Below, piece after piece: positions 1 to 11,120 of a stretch of DNA of 64,000 bases. Source of the stretch: Symbiodinium microadriaticum (lineage: Eukaryota; Sar; Dinophyceae; Suessiales; Symbiodiniaceae); assembly GCA_001939145.1 (NCBI GenBank), contig LSRX01000433.1:252600-316599 (forward strand), in the 5' to 3' direction. Each line of letters opens with the position of its first letter. Position 1 is the stretch's first letter. Below the pieces are notes generated by a model. It saw only the letters and a program-made list of their open reading frames with translations. It searched no databases and was not told the origin of the DNA. A program made the position numbers and the translations under genes.

Positions 1-150
1 GAGGGTCCAGGGTAAAATAGTTGGTTTAGACAAAGCATGGCTGAGACAATGAAATCAAGAGGCAGGACCTCTCAAAAGCGGCTCATCGCAGTAATCCCTG
101 ACACTAATCACTGATCTGGTTTGAGCCTTTTCTGTCAGCTCAACCCCATG

Positions 151-420
151 TGTTGGTTTTGTTGTTGTTGTTGTTGTTGCTGTTGCTGTTGCTGGTGCTG
201 GTGCTGGCGCTGGCGCTGGCGCTGGCGCTGGCGCTGGCGCTGGTGGTGGTGGCGGCGGCGGTGTTGTTGCTGGCGCTGTTGTTGGCGTTGGTGTTGTCCA
301 TGTTGATGATGCTTTTGAAGACGACGATGGTGACCACGATGGTGAAACTGTTGTTGTTGCTGTTGCTGCTGCGGCTGTTGTTGGTGGTGATGGTACTGGT
401 AGTGCCTGGCAGCGGTGTTG
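151..420. repeat. Triplet / hexamer low-complexity tract (TTG, CTG, GGCGCT)
   Basis: A run of TTG and CTG triplets passes into a GGCGCT hexamer array near 205-240 and back into TTG/CTG-rich sequence. All six frames give homopolymer-like peptides (Leu, Cys, Trp-Arg, Ala, Thr, Gln). Similar short tracts recur at about 340-385 and 485-515. I read it as a microsatellite upstream of the ankyrin gene, not as coding sequence. Confidence 0.85.
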
Positions 421-692
421 TTGGTGGTGGGTGTGATTCTCGTGTTGTTTTTTTGTTGTTCTTGTCATCGTTCTCGTCCTCGTCCTCCTGCTGCTGCTGT
501 TGCTGCCATTTAGTTGTACTGTGGTCGGGGTATCATCGCCCTCGCATCCATCCCTGCCATCTGCATCAGAAGCATCATTGTCATTACTGAGCTTAAGAGC
601 CACAGCATCTTCAGCACTGGGACGGCCAAGGCATCGCCAAAGGCGAGTTCACAGTGGAAGCAGACCGTGCGCAGGCAGTTCAGTTGTCGCAG

Positions 693-1646
693 ATGGCCTT
701 GGAGAAGAAGATCCGGCACCTTCAGGAACGCGGTCCTTTGAGTCACCACCGTTTCTACACGGCCTTGTGGTTGAAGCTCCATGGAACACAGGGCAGAGAT
801 CTCCAGAGCTTCTTATCGCACTTCGGCTTCGATGCCTTGCAGGATGCGGCTAGAGACCAGGCCAGCATGAATGCACTAATGTGTGCAGTTTTCTCCGGCG
901 ATGCGGGCATGGTTCGCCTGCTTGCCGAAAGTCGTGCAGACACGAATCATGTGCTTACTGGTTTGACGGAGCTGGGGTATTATGACTCTCAGACGGCACT
1001 TATGGCAGCTATGAAGTCAGGGCAAGGACCAGACGTCTTGACAGCATTGATTGAGCATCGTGCAGATGTCAATAAGAAGGATCGGCTGGGCCTGCCGCCC
1101 CTTTACATGAGTCGCACCCCAGAGCATGTGAAAGTGTTGCTGGACCACCGTGCCGAAATGCCACCTTTCGTTTTGGAAGGTCCGGCGGCTTTCGGCAACC
1201 CGGAGACCGTTCAGGCACTTCTTGCCTACCGTTGCAATCCCAGTGAGGATCCTCGGGCTAGCCCACTGCATGCGCTTTCCTTGCTCTCGCGTGGTAATCG
1301 GACCGTGCTCGAGACTGCCAAGCTTCTCTTGACGAACCGAGCCGATGTGAATGCACGTGCGGCCCGGCCAAGCGACAACACCATGTGGCAGTATCATTCG
1401 GCCCGTGCTCAGGTGGCTCTCCTCGGCTTTACTCGCTGCAGCATGATCACCCGCTTGCAGGCCATCGCCCCGGGCATTTCGCCGCTGGGCTATGCCGCCT
1501 TGGTAGGGCATGAGCAGCTTGTGCGACTCTACTTGGAACACGGAGCAGAGTCTTACCCGAATGATGGAGGCGACCTGCCCGAGGATTTGGCACGGAATAA
1601 TCACCACTATCACCTTTTGCCCTTACTGGCGACCTTTGCCACGTAG
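693..1646 (+). CDS. Intronless ankyrin-repeat protein
   Basis: A 317-residue protein if started at the first ATG. The frame is open upstream to 597 and a GTG lies at 654, so the true start (or a spliced 5' end) may lie a little upstream. About six ankyrin-type units are visible at residues 59-87, 99-127, 133-153, 167-182, 189-220 and 262-295, with the usual pattern of a helix pair followed by LL..RADVN or LEHGAES. Ankyrin repeats are protein-binding scaffolds; no catalytic domain is seen and the partner is unknown. It resembles a large ankyrin family known from dinoflagellates, in which the LL..RADVN form is typical. The coding part has no introns, unlike the SNF2 and CoA-transferase genes nearby. 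It lies directly upstream of SNF2 exons on the same strand and could sit inside an intron of that gene. Confidence 0.8.
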   Translation: MALEKKIRHLQERGPLSHHRFYTALWLKLHGTQGRDLQSFLSHFGFDALQDAARDQASMNALMCAVFSGDAGMVRLLAESRADTNHVLTGLTELGYYDSQTALMAAMKSGQGPDVLTALIEHRADVNKKDRLGLPPLYMSRTPEHVKVLLDHRAEMPPFVLEGPAAFGNPETVQALLAYRCNPSEDPRASPLHALSLLSRGNRTVLETAKLLLTNRADVNARAARPSDNTMWQYHSARAQVALLGFTRCSMITRLQAIAPGISPLGYAALVGHEQLVRLYLEHGAESYPNDGGDLPEDLARNNHHYHLLPLLATFAT

Positions 1647-2272
1647 TGCCAAAGAGCAGCCGGCCTCATTTATTGCGACGAAAATTCCGTCGAATAATAA
1701 GAAATTTAAGCTGAATTGAAGTGTTTTGTCTACGTTCTTCGTGAGTCCGCTTTTCGCAGCACCTCGGCGCCTCGCTAAAAAGAAGTGACGGTGCCCATGC
1801 TCACTGCAGGATTTGCCGACGCTTGTCTCTGCGAAGATACATTGAAGTCTATAAGGCTAGGTCACTGCTGCGCATTCTGTGCTCGGCATCGAGCTCGAGA
1901 ACACCTGGTTGTCTCAAGTTCGAAGCCTTTGCTGACGAAGTGTGGCCAGGATCATGACCGGTCAAGCTTTAGTTCAGTTGAGAGGCTGGACGCATAAGTC
2001 TTTCGTTTTATTAACTAGTTTGTTTGGGAGATCTGTTCCCACACCACCACTTCTGCAAGCTAGGGTTTAGAACCATTTGTGGCTCCGGCGGGAGAACTGG
2101 AGCCCTGTGCACGTTAGAGATTCAGCGACAGTTTGGTTCCTGCTGCTTGTGCCAATACGTGACACCCTAGACAATCTTACAGACGAAGCCTTTAAATCCG
2201 TGAGCCAAAGACTTAGCCAAAGCCACAAACTCTAACCTCGAATGCCATTGGGCCATCATGGACTGTTGCGAG
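1647..2272. other. Spacer or intron with no recognised gene
   Basis: No coding segment with a family motif was seen. It joins the ankyrin stop to the first visible SNF2 exon. It must contain or be the 3' part of an intron ending at the AG at 2271-2272. Earlier helicase motifs of the SNF2 gene were looked for here and not found. Confidence 0.4.
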
Positions 2273-2356
2273 GACCAGGCCATCGACCGACTGCACCGCT
2301 TGGGCCAACGTCGCCCTGTGCGTGCCCTCCGCTTCGTTGCGGAGCGAACAGTGGAG
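2273..2356 (+). CDS. SNF2-family helicase, exon with motif VI
   Basis: The 28 codons begin DQAIDRLHRLGQ and continue into a stretch ending RTVE. This is the Q..DR.HR.GQ helicase motif VI with the following R..RF....VEE segment of SNF2 / Rad5 / HLTF-type ATPases, which remodel chromatin or act in DNA repair in the nucleus. The exon starts after an AG followed by G and ends before GAGCTG (a GA donor). It joins in phase to the exon at 3676. Upstream helicase motifs are absent from the window, so the 5' part is missing, off the left edge, or beyond the ankyrin gene. Confidence 0.75.
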
Positions 2357-2621
2357 GAGCTGACTGTGCCTCCGGGTTGCGGGGTTTAGTTTTCGGGCTG
2401 TCGGGCTCGGCTTTAAGGCATTAAGACTTTAGGGTTCATAAGGTTTATTTATGTTTGTGTTCAGACTTTACGGGGGATGGCGGTGTTTGGGGCTGAACCC
2501 AAGCAGTTTTTGAGAAGGCTGCAAGGCGGCGACAATGGCAATGCAGACATACATGCATGCATGAATACACCGATAATTGCAGAGTTGCGCGCACACACAC
2601 ACACATAGCCGCAAAAGCGTC

Positions 2622-2705
2622 GAACAACCGATCGTCGTAGTCGTCGTATACCTGGTAATAGTTGCGAAGTAGCATGGAGTACAGTTCGAACCGTCGCAAT
2701 CCTAG
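2622..2705 (-). CDS. Candidate minus-strand exon, unrecognised
   Basis: On the minus strand an AG acceptor (CCTCTAG, then GATTGCG) is followed by an open, tyrosine- and aspartate-rich stretch that includes NYYQVYDDYDDRLFDAF. Third codon positions favour C and G. No family is recognised. The far end is uncertain. It overlaps an intron of the plus-strand SNF2 gene and could be chance. Confidence 0.22.
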
Positions 2706-3221
2706 AGGCCCAAACCCTTTACCCAAGAGCCAAGCCTAGGCCCGAAGTCATGCAGCATAATTCTACATATCATACTATCTTAACTTAAGCTTGGCTATAA
2801 CTGTTGATTTATAGTGAAGTAAAGTATAGTAGAATATAGCAGAAGAGGTTGCAAAGAGCAGGTCGTGTGGCCGATGATGGAGGGTGCAGAGGTTGAATCG
2901 TTTCGCACCATCCCACAGTTCGGAAAACTTCACACTTTCAAACCTTGCAGCCCCAGGATGGCAACTCCCACCCCCCAAAGCACAATGACAGTGAGAACGT
3001 GTCCGTGGAAAATCGATTTTTTGCATCGCTATGCCTGTTGGCATCCCATTTCAGGCAATGTTCTATGTTCCTTGTTTGTTTGGGCTACCAAGAAAGTCGA
3101 CCAGCTAGAAGCCTCCCAGGTAACCAATCAACTAGGCAATCAGGCCCAGATTAACTTGAGAGTTCCCGCATCCCGTGACGTCGGCCTGCATGCGTGCACA
3201 CATGCCAGAGTACATGCACGT

Positions 3222-3430
3222 CCACACACACACACACACCCGAACACAGATACAGAGCGAGAATCGATATACATCTATATGTTTATATATATATATATGT
3301 GTGTGTATAGATGTATATATATATATATACGTATATACGTATAGTGTTAGTTTATATATATATATATATATGTATGTATGTACGTACGTGCGTACGTAGG
3401 CATGTATGTATGTATGTATGTATGTATGCA
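3222..3430. repeat. CA / TA / ATGT microsatellite block
   Basis: CACACA, then TATATA runs broken by GTGTGT, then repeated ATGT units. Peptides from any frame are Tyr/Ile/Cys repeats and are not real genes. Confidence 0.9.
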
Positions 3431-3675
3431 CAGTGATTTTACAGGTGTATGTGCAAACCAAGATACAAATACACGTGCATAGTCAAAACAGTTGTCCCTT
3501 TATGTTTGTATGCTTCTTGACATCTGTTTTAACTTCTCAAACTTGTGTAGTCATACATGTGAACAAATATTTTATCATATGTGCCAATACACTCACTTTT
3601 TTGCAAACTAAATATTCTTATCTGTTCATGTAATTGGTGCGGGCTTGTCAGAGCAGCAGAAGCATGGAATAGAAG

Positions 3676-3742
3676 GAGCGTATCCTGGATGTGCAGAAGC
3701 AGAAGCGGGCCATTGTTGAAGGAGCTCTTTCCAAGAAGTCTC
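3676..3742 (+). CDS. SNF2-family helicase, exon after motif VI
   Basis: Joined to the exon ending at 2356 it reads VE-ERILDVQKQKRAIVEGALSK, the helical segment that follows motif VI in SNF2 / Rad16-type proteins. The acceptor is AAG followed by G; the donor is GC at 3743, leaving one base that completes an Arg codon with the exon at 4099. Confidence 0.75.
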
Positions 3743-4098
3743 GCAGCTCCGCAGGGTTTACGGATCTGGCTGGGGGCTGTAGCTTCGCGTGGGGTTTCGG
3801 TGTTGTGGGAAAGTTCTGGTCATGAAGTTGCCAGAAATGTTGAAGCTTGCACCTTGTTGCCGAGTCCTCCCACCAAGCTCTTTGTTGTTGCAACCCTTCC
3901 CTACCTAGTTTGTTGGGACTTAAAGGCTGTTGAAAGTCTTTCTAGCTTGAGCTCAGTATCAGTGCAGTGTCGAGTTTGTAGCACCCGGTGTTCAGAGCAC
4001 GTAAAGTGCTGGGCTGAGGAGTTATACAGGGTCTTAACAAACGGCAATCCTGCCGCCCTATGACGTTATTGGCATCTGTCTGATTACATAGATCCGAG

Positions 4099-4157
4099 GT
4101 GACGAGATTCAGAAGATCCGCTTGGAGATGATGGCTTCCATTTTTGAGCCGCTTTAG
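4099..4157 (+). CDS. SNF2-family helicase, last exon with stop
   Basis: Continues in phase from 3742 as S-RDEIQKIRLEMMASIFEPL and ends at TAG (4155-4157). A short amphipathic C-terminus ending near LF is usual after the helicase core in this family. The acceptor is GAG followed by G. This gives the 3' end of the gene. Confidence 0.7.
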
Positions 4158-5180
4158 TGGGTCTTGTAGCCTTAGGGTTTAGGGTTTATAGGAAGCTAAC
4201 AAAGCTGCCAGCATCACTTCAAGCCTCCGGCAGCTTAGAAAAGAGAATAGCAAGCGGTCATCCAATATCTTCAACCCCCAACCTTAGTTGGACCTACCAG
4301 GTTTATGGCTTATATGATGAAGACATGCAGCCCCTGTGCGGGGCAGTCTGTTTCCAATCGCTGAGACTCGGTGAAGAGTACATTTCACTCTATCACAGCA
4401 CCGTAGTCCCAAAGCTTCCTTTGGAGTGTATGGACGCATACTCGGAGCCTCATCGGTAACCCCAACCAGGGTTGTTCGGAAGGCAACTACATTGCGATAT
4501 GTATATATACTGCCAGCCATACGCCCTTCACAGCCCTGCTTAAAACCATTCATGAACCTCCAGGAAGTGAACAGGTCGGAAGCTCTTCTGCTACACCATA
4601 CCATACCTCGCTATACTATACTGCACTGTACTGTACGGTACTAGACTAGACTAGACTAGACTATACTATAGTATGACTAGAGCATAATACATTATATTTT
4701 AAAGGGGCAGTTGTGAGATCGCACAAACTTCTGTGTAGAATTGGCTCTAGACCTGCTCGCCACAGCTTCCACTACTCGGCTGCCTAGGACTTTGTGGCCC
4801 TAAACCCGAAACCTTTACGCCCTAAACCTTAATAAGGAGTGTTTTGGAGGGATATGGACGGATAGTTTTTCTCAGCCACGCCTCAACACGAAACTCCGAG
4901 ATGCGTCCGGCTTGAAGCGCGTCTGTGGGGGAATCGCAGCTGGACAAAAAAGGATTCGGATACGCAACATCTCTACACCTCAATACCTGAAGCCTAGCCC
5001 AAACACCTGTACTAGTCAAATAATCAAGGGCCCTGACGGTTTTGGTATGGAGCAATAGGGGCCTTTAAAAATAGACGAGGTTCTTGGGGTAGATTATACT
5101 GTAATCACTATAATAAGGAACCCCAAACTAGCATAGGTGATTATTTAGGCCCCTACAGTATATCCCCAGAGTCGTGTGAG
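4158..5180. other. Intergenic: telomere-like bits and CTAGA run
   Basis: Holds a short TTAGGGTTTAGGG motif at about 4174-4187, a CTAGA/CTATA run at about 4640-4675, and degenerate inverted AGGGGCC / GGCCCCT arms at about 5053-5156 that look like a worn small element. No gene recognised. Confidence 0.4.
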
Positions 5181-5231
5181 GACGTCCGAGTGTGCTCCGT
5201 GGCGCAGACGACGGTGGCCAGCGAACGCGAA
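5181..5231 (+). CDS. Candidate exon, unrecognised
   Basis: The 17 codons follow an AG and precede a GC donor, with C or G at most third positions (DVRVCSVAQ..). This fits the exon style of the recognised genes here, but there is no family match. Confidence 0.28.
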
Positions 5232-6689
5232 GCTCCCTGGTCTCTTGGAGAAAAAGCTGCAAGACTTAATAATTAGAATAGGATTGTAATACTGAACCTC
5301 AAAATAGCAGAGGTAATTATATAGGCCCCTATATTATAGGGTTTTATGAGGGGGTCTATCCGATGAATTCTTGCTTAACTTAGGGGTGTGGGGCCGTCCT
5401 CGTTTGTTTCGCGAGGTTTTGCTAAACTTAGGGGTGCTTCTTGGGTGGTCCCCGTTTGCGACACGAGGTCCGTTCGGGAGATTGTTGCAACTTTGGAGGT
5501 CTTTTTGGGCGGTCCTCGTTTGCTTCAAGACGTCTGTCCGTTCGGGGGGCTTTGATTCTAAACCCCAAAACCCTAAACCCAGGGTCCGTTTTTGGGCGGT
5601 CCTCGCTCGCTGCAATAGGTCTATTTGGGGGATCTGGGTGGGCACCACCTTGTAGGTTCTTGAGCAATACCTCCTTTTGTCCTTTTCATTGTATGGCTCC
5701 CTGTTTCAAAATGAATAATAACAGGAGAAAGGGTACCATGATTATTAAGGGCTCACTCAGGAACCTAGTCTTCTACGGAGTCCTGCTCCCGAAGTCTATT
5801 GATCATGGTGGCCTATAGGCCCGGATAAAGCTCATAAGAAACATCTCAGCACACAAAGGAACAAAAGAACAAAACCACCCAGACAAAGCAAAACCCTGAA
5901 TCAGTGTTGTCCTTGGTCGGTGACGAGCAGATATTTCGGCAACTGCGACCTGTCCAGCACAACATAGGGGCTGTGAAAGCTAGAATAGGGTTGGGGTGTC
6001 CATCATACTATAGTTGCCAACATAGTCATAATATATAGTCATTAAGGGACAGTGCAGTGACAATGTGATAATGTACGGAAGCTGCTATTTTGCATGTTGG
6101 CATTGCACTGTTGCTATTCGCCCTTACAGCCAAAACTTCCGAGCTGGACTGTTTGTCCTTAGCAGATAAGCTGCTTGCCGAAACGCTACACGCCCCGGAA
6201 TAGACGGGCTTCTTCGTGGAGCCTGTGGAATTTCCAATGGGCGTTAATGTTGGACAGAAATTTTGAATAATGAGGTTAGGCATCCCAGGTACTAGCAATG
6301 AAGCAGAACGAAGGCGAAGGGGTTTTTCAGATTGGCCTGTTGCACAGATGGGAGAGATTTCACGCCCACCGCAGCGCTGAGGCGCAGAAGGCCTCTGACG
6401 TGACCCGATTGCAGCCCCTTGCCTCCAGATGATGGGCTGGCATGCGCAGTAGGGTTAAGGATTAGAGGGGCCCCGAGGTATGCTTGTTTTCTGCTTGGTT
6501 TCTGAGTCCCTGAGATTTTATGACCAACCCCAAACATGTTTAGGGGTTTCCCCAAGGTTACAGCCGGTAAATGCAGGAATTGAAGCAAAGGAAGTGTCGG
6601 CACCACTCGATCGCTATGGGTCCACGTGTAGTACGTAGTAAGTGAAGCACTTCAGTCGTTTGTGATACCAAGAACGGCTGCTCAGATAC

Positions 6690-7080
6690 TAAGCCCACAT
6701 CTCTATGTGTATCAGTGTATATTACACTTGTGTATGTCACTATCCATCTATCTGTCTGTCTATCTGCCTGTCTACATATCGGCCCATCCATCGATGTCGA
6801 CGTACATCTCTAACTATGTTCAGTCTGTTTATCCGCGTATCTTATCTGCCTGCCTGTCTCTTCCTTTCTCTCCAGCTCTCCCTTTGTTTTTATCTATCTA
6901 TCTATGTATCTAGCTAGCTACCTACCTAGCTAGCTTTCTGTCTGCCTATCTGTCTGTTTGTCTGTCTGGCTGTCTATCTGCCTTTCTACCTATCATACGT
7001 ACCTATCCATCTAATCTAGCTGCCGATCTATCTTTCGCTCTGTCTATCGATCTATCTGTCTATCGATGTACGTATCGGCC
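6690..7080. repeat. CTAT / CTGT tetranucleotide tract
   Basis: Imperfect CTAT, CTGT and CTAC units over about 390 bp, ending where CCCTAAA-like repeats start. Confidence 0.85.
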
Positions 7081-7089
7081 GGTCCACCC

Positions 7090-7190
7090 TAGCCCCGAAA
7101 CCCCAAACCCTTAAACCCTAAACCCCTAAACGTCGAAACCCCTAAACCCCTAAACCCCTAAACCCTAAACCCTATACCCTATAAAGCCTA
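7090..7190. repeat. Telomere-like CCCTAAA array
   Basis: Repeated CCCTAAA and CCCCTAAA units with mutations. A facing TTTAGGG-type array lies at about 7275-7340 and another at 7706-7780. They are internal, with unique sequence on both sides, so this is not a chromosome end. Confidence 0.8.
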
Positions 7191-7705
7191 AACCCGTTCT
7201 TTCTATCAAATGTGCTGCCGAGGTTTGGCGTACAGGATCCTGGGATCCCACTCCCCGCAGGCTGGTTGAGGTGTCGGGTTTAGGGGGTTTGGGGGTTTTA
7301 GGGTTTTAGGGTTTTAGGTTTTAGGGTTTTAGGGCTTTACCTCAACCTTGTAGGTGACTTTCTCGTTGCCTCCTGGTTGGACAGGGAGCATGGATGGCAG
7401 TCTTATAGTCGCTATTACTGTGACTATTGTTGGAGGGCACATATTCTTGGAATAGTTGGCTGTGTGCAATTTAGTGGCAGCTGGTTGTCCTATCAGTTTC
7501 TGCTTTCAGGTGATCTTCATGAGTCTGAGATGTATGATTGTAGTCGTCATGCTTATCGAGATCAAGTCAAACTCGTGTCTTTTCAAGTAGTCCCAGATCA
7601 GTGGTTGCAGACAGTGCAACACGCTTCGCATGCTCAGCCATAAGCGCTGGCGCTTGGAGCTTGGCTGAAGGGATTCAGGGCTTAGTGCATTGCAGTCCCT
7701 GCTCA

Positions 7706-7780
7706 AAAAAGGGTTTTAGGGTTTAGGGGTTTAGGGTTTAGGGTTTAGGGGTTTAGGGGTTTTAGGGTTTAGGGTTTTAA
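7706..7780. repeat. Telomere-like TTTAGGG array
   Basis: About ten imperfect GGGTTTA units on the plus strand. Confidence 0.8.
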
Positions 7781-7958
7781 GGGATTCGAACTAGATTGAG
7801 GGATTTGGGTTTGGGGTCCCCGCCCCTTTCAGTTTTTATGGAGTGCGAAGAAGAAAGATCTGAAAGGCTCTACAAGCTGTACTCCCATGGCTGCTAACAG
7901 GTACCGTGACTCGGAATGATGGCAGGACCACGCCAGGCATTCACATACATACAATGTA

Positions 7959-8084
7959 CCTTAAGGCTCTAAGGAACCTCCGAAACAGGGCCCGGTACCT
8001 CCTAATTTTTTTCCCACCCGCCCTCCTAATTAGGACCCTGGGTTCTCAATCCTCTTTCAGTTTGAGGGCCCATGAGCCTTAGGG
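7959..8084. mobile_element. Small inverted-end element, copy 1
   Basis: Starts CCTTAAGGCTC and ends GAGCCTTAGGG. It shares most of its body, including GGGCCCGGTACCTCCTA and GTTCTCAATC, with 20113-20213. This copy has about 25 extra bases around 8002-8028. No coding capacity. Confidence 0.5.
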
Positions 8085-8653
8085 TATGTTCGAGGTCCGT
8101 GGCTGAAGAGGGTGAAGGAGCCTCGCGTAGGCATCCAACGGATGTTTGCCCAAGTGATTGGCATGGACCCTATACTTAAAGAGACCTCGGGAACGTTGTT
8201 GTTTCCAAGGCCCTCTCGAGAGCCCTGTAATACTATAGAACCCTAAAGCCTAAAATTTCGTGATCTTTTGCAGTTGAGATCGGCGTGTATCGCATGACAA
8301 GGTATTCGTAACGTTGCAGCAGCGGCCCCTGGCTCGACTTCTACTGTCACTGCCGAGGGGCAACATCCGGAATGGCCAAAGAATATGGAACTTGACGTAA
8401 GTCCCAGGGCTTGGGGTGTGTAGGGTGAAGCAGGTTTTAAATAGCTACTCATCCGCACTGTCAGGTAGATACCTCAAGCGACAATCGTGGCATCCTACGT
8501 GCTAGGCCAGAGGCAAAAAATCAACCGACGTCCGAAGCCATTGAGATCCGAGGAAGGTTGAGGTCGCCCTTTGACCTTTTATCGAAGAAGTCCTGCTCAG
8601 ATTATGTGCTGATCTCGCGTCTCGTCGGTTATGGTGGACCTTAGCGTGCACAG

Positions 8654-8719
8654 GTGTTGTTCGGGGACAAGGCCCGCAACAGTTCGCTGTTCCAGCACCT
8701 CGGATCCTGCCGCGATTGC
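8654..8719 (+). CDS. Candidate exon, unrecognised
   Basis: The 22 codons follow an AG followed by G and end at a GC donor. Third positions are mostly C or G; the peptide contains FGDKARNSSLFQHL and a C..C pair. It looks coding but I do not recognise the protein. Confidence 0.35.
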
Positions 8720-9370
8720 GCAGTCTCAGGGTTTACAGTAGAAGCCCGCAAAGTTGGAAGCCTAATAGCCTCCCGCAATCCTTAAAAGTCGTGTAGAGGG
8801 AGTCCCAGCACTAATTTTCCTTAATCCGGTTTCCAACTTTTTGGGTTTACCCGCAGGGTTTAGAGTCTACTGTTGGCTGCCTTGAGACTTTGAGAGTTGA
8901 CAATTTGCAAGGTTTTGCTTTCGGGTTCAGGCGAGATGTCTCTATCAACGATCAGCCACTGGTACTTTGCGTTTCATTCATTATTTGCTCAAGTCAAGCA
9001 GGAAGTTTAGTGGCACAAGCCGTGTTGGATGCACTTTGTTTCTGCATCCCGCACTTTCTGGTCACATACGATCCTATATCCAGGGTTATGCACAGGGGAG
9101 CCATTGAAGCTTGAACCATCATAGTCCCGGAAACCGTGCCCCCAAAACCTGAATCCGTAGACCACATACCAAGGCAACACCAAATCCGAAAGACCAAAGA
9201 GCTAAGCCTCACACCCCTAGACGTGCTTGGCCCCATTTTTACTAAGCCACTTCAGCGGTGTAAGGTTCACGACAGGTCATAAACCTCGGAACCTTACGCC
9301 CCTCGGCCCTGCGAGCCTCAACGGGTAGATCTTCAGCCCGGAACCCGAAACACAAAGACTATCTGCTGAG

Positions 9371-9437
9371 GCGCAACAAGTGGAGGAGCTCGAAGTCGAT
9401 GGCGCACCTCGATATCCATACGCCTTTGATGGGGCCG
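9371..9437 (+). CDS. Candidate exon, unrecognised
   Basis: Follows GAG followed by G and ends at a GT donor. The best of three open frames has C or G at nearly all third positions and reads RNKWRSSKSMAHLDIHTPLM. No family assigned. Confidence 0.32.
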
Positions 9438-9851
9438 GTGGTGTGCTATTTTTTTGTTGGGCACGGGGGCGGGGGAGTATGAAATTCGATGGCTAGGGGT
9501 CCTGATTGTAAGAGGAATCTAGGGTCCTTGATGTTCGTAGACTCCGATGTGATTTCATTGTTGTTAGATGGCAGCATGATTGAGACATTGTTTGCCTGAC
9601 CAATGTCGTTGTCGTGAGTGCGAGACTTTCTCAGGCGAACACAAGGCAACTTTTACACGCCCCAGTTAAGTTAGTGTATAACCTACCCTAAACCCTAAAC
9701 TAAAAAAAACCTACACCCTAAACCCCAAAAAAGCCCTACACCCTAAACCTAATAATCTAAGACTGTAGACTGAGGGTTTAAGGCTTTGGGGCCTTGGAGT
9801 TGGGACTCCGCATAGAGGCCTGAGCAGTATTGGAAGCAGGCCCCAAGGCCT

Positions 9852-9952
9852 TACCCATAGGCCCCTAAGTAGTTCCTTTTTGGGACTACCTTATAGGGTT
9901 CTAAATTCTAAATAGAAACCACAAAAAGGAACTACTTGGGGGCCTATGGGTA
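9852..9952. mobile_element. TA-flanked MITE, CCCATAGG family
   Basis: About 30-bp near-perfect inverted ends, CCCATAGGCCCCTAAGTAGT on the left and its complement on the right, each outer end bordered by TA. The roughly 40-bp core is AT-rich. TA duplication plus inverted ends fits a Tc1/mariner-type non-autonomous element. Confidence 0.75.
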
Positions 9953-10017
9953 GTTAAATAGCCAGACAATAGTGGAAATGCCAACAGCTAGATACAACAT
10001 CGTACCAATAACTAACA

Positions 10018-10022
10018 AGAGC

Positions 10023-10062
<40 letters not shown>
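10018..10062. repeat. AAC triplet microsatellite
   Basis: About fifteen CAA/AAC triplets. Confidence 0.9.
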
Positions 10063-11026
10063 GTGATGCTGCTACTACTGACGATGATGATGGTGACGAC
10101 GATGCTGATGAGGACGTTGGTGACAAGAACAGCAATACACATCAGCAATTAAACAAGGACGTATAAAAGCACAGAAAACCTGTTCCAAATGTCCCGGCCC
10201 CTAAGTTCCGAAGTCTGTGAGGGTTTTAGGCTGATATTTGTCGGCCTCCTGAACCCAAGGCCCAAACATCGTAAAATCCTCAAGCAGCGTGAACGTCGAA
10301 GAGCTGCAAACCCTCAAACACTAAAGCCGTGAAGCCCTCCGGCCTTCAAGCCCCAAAGCCCTACTAAGTTCCAAGATCCCAAGGTCACCTTGGTCCGGGG
10401 AGCTTTGAAGGACAAATGTGCGGAGTGGAGTTCGAGGGTAGGTTCTCGGGTGCAGGGTGGATGGGGAAGCCTGTGGATTAGACCCCGAAAGAAGGTTCTG
10501 CAGAGGGTTGAGGCTCCTCGGATTCTAAGGGACTTTGCGCTCATATTCGAGCTCGAGGTATTCTAAAGCCCGCCGAAGTCGAAATCCGAGCCCAAGCCCT
10601 GACGCTAATGTTTCAGAAGCCCCAACTCCGAGATCCAAAGGTTCGAATCCTCCGGACGTGGATCCCAGAAAGCTCCTCTAAAGAGACCCAAAGCCCTGAT
10701 TAGCACCTCAAGCCTGACCCAACTCCTGGGAGGAAAGGGCGCCTTCAAAACAAAAAAACTAATGGCCCAATACCCATAAAAGGCTATGATTCTACATACT
10801 TTTGGGGTCCAAGAACCTACCTCTACCTTTTTAAGGACGTATATAAGGAAATCATCAATAAGACACCCGAAAAAGGGAGGTTCTTTAGGGTTCAGGTAGG
10901 GTTTAGGGTTCAGGACTGGGTCGGCTTCCTTCGAAGTGTTACCGACCATCAGGCAGGGACTGCTTGGGAGGCGGTCGCTTCGCGGTTCAGAGGGTGGCTT
11001 GCTTCCCGGCGCTGAGTTTCGGGGCT

Positions 11027-11120
11027 TACCCATAGGCTCCTTAGTAGTTCCTTGTTGGGATTACCTTATAGGATTCTAAATATGAACCATAAAAAGGAGC
11101 TACTTAGGAGCCTGTGGGTA
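11027..11120. mobile_element. TA-flanked MITE, CCCATAGG family
   Basis: TA then CCCATAGGCTCCTTAGTAG on the left, and the matching arm CCTGTGGG then TA on the right. The core is close to that of the copy at 30682. Confidence 0.7.

Larger units (their letters stand above)
2357..3675 (+). other. SNF2 intron with microsatellites
   Basis: About 1.3 kb between two in-phase SNF2 exons. The six bases AGGAGC occur at both ends (2355-2360 and 3674-3679), so the exact splice positions can slide. It contains a CA/TA/ATGT microsatellite block and a possible minus-strand exon at 2622-2705. Confidence 0.55.
5232..8653. other. Non-coding stretch: repeats, telomere-like arrays
   Basis: Contains TTTAGGG/CCCTAAA-like runs near 5560-5580, 7090-7190, 7275-7340 and 7706-7780, a CTAT microsatellite (6690-7080) and a small element (7959-8084). 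A possible exon near 6350-6428 was too weak to list. No gene recognised. Confidence 0.4.

Noticed and set aside
55..603. 182-codon minus-strand open frame
   Set aside because: It is a translation of the triplet repeat, rich in Thr/Pro/Ala; no natural domain.
3132..3633. Several open frames through CA/TA/ATGT repeats
   Set aside because: Peptides are Tyr/Ile/His repeats from microsatellites.
10630..10650. GGTTCGAATCC, like a tRNA B box
   Set aside because: The flanking five-base stem does not pair and no A box or acceptor stem is seen upstream.
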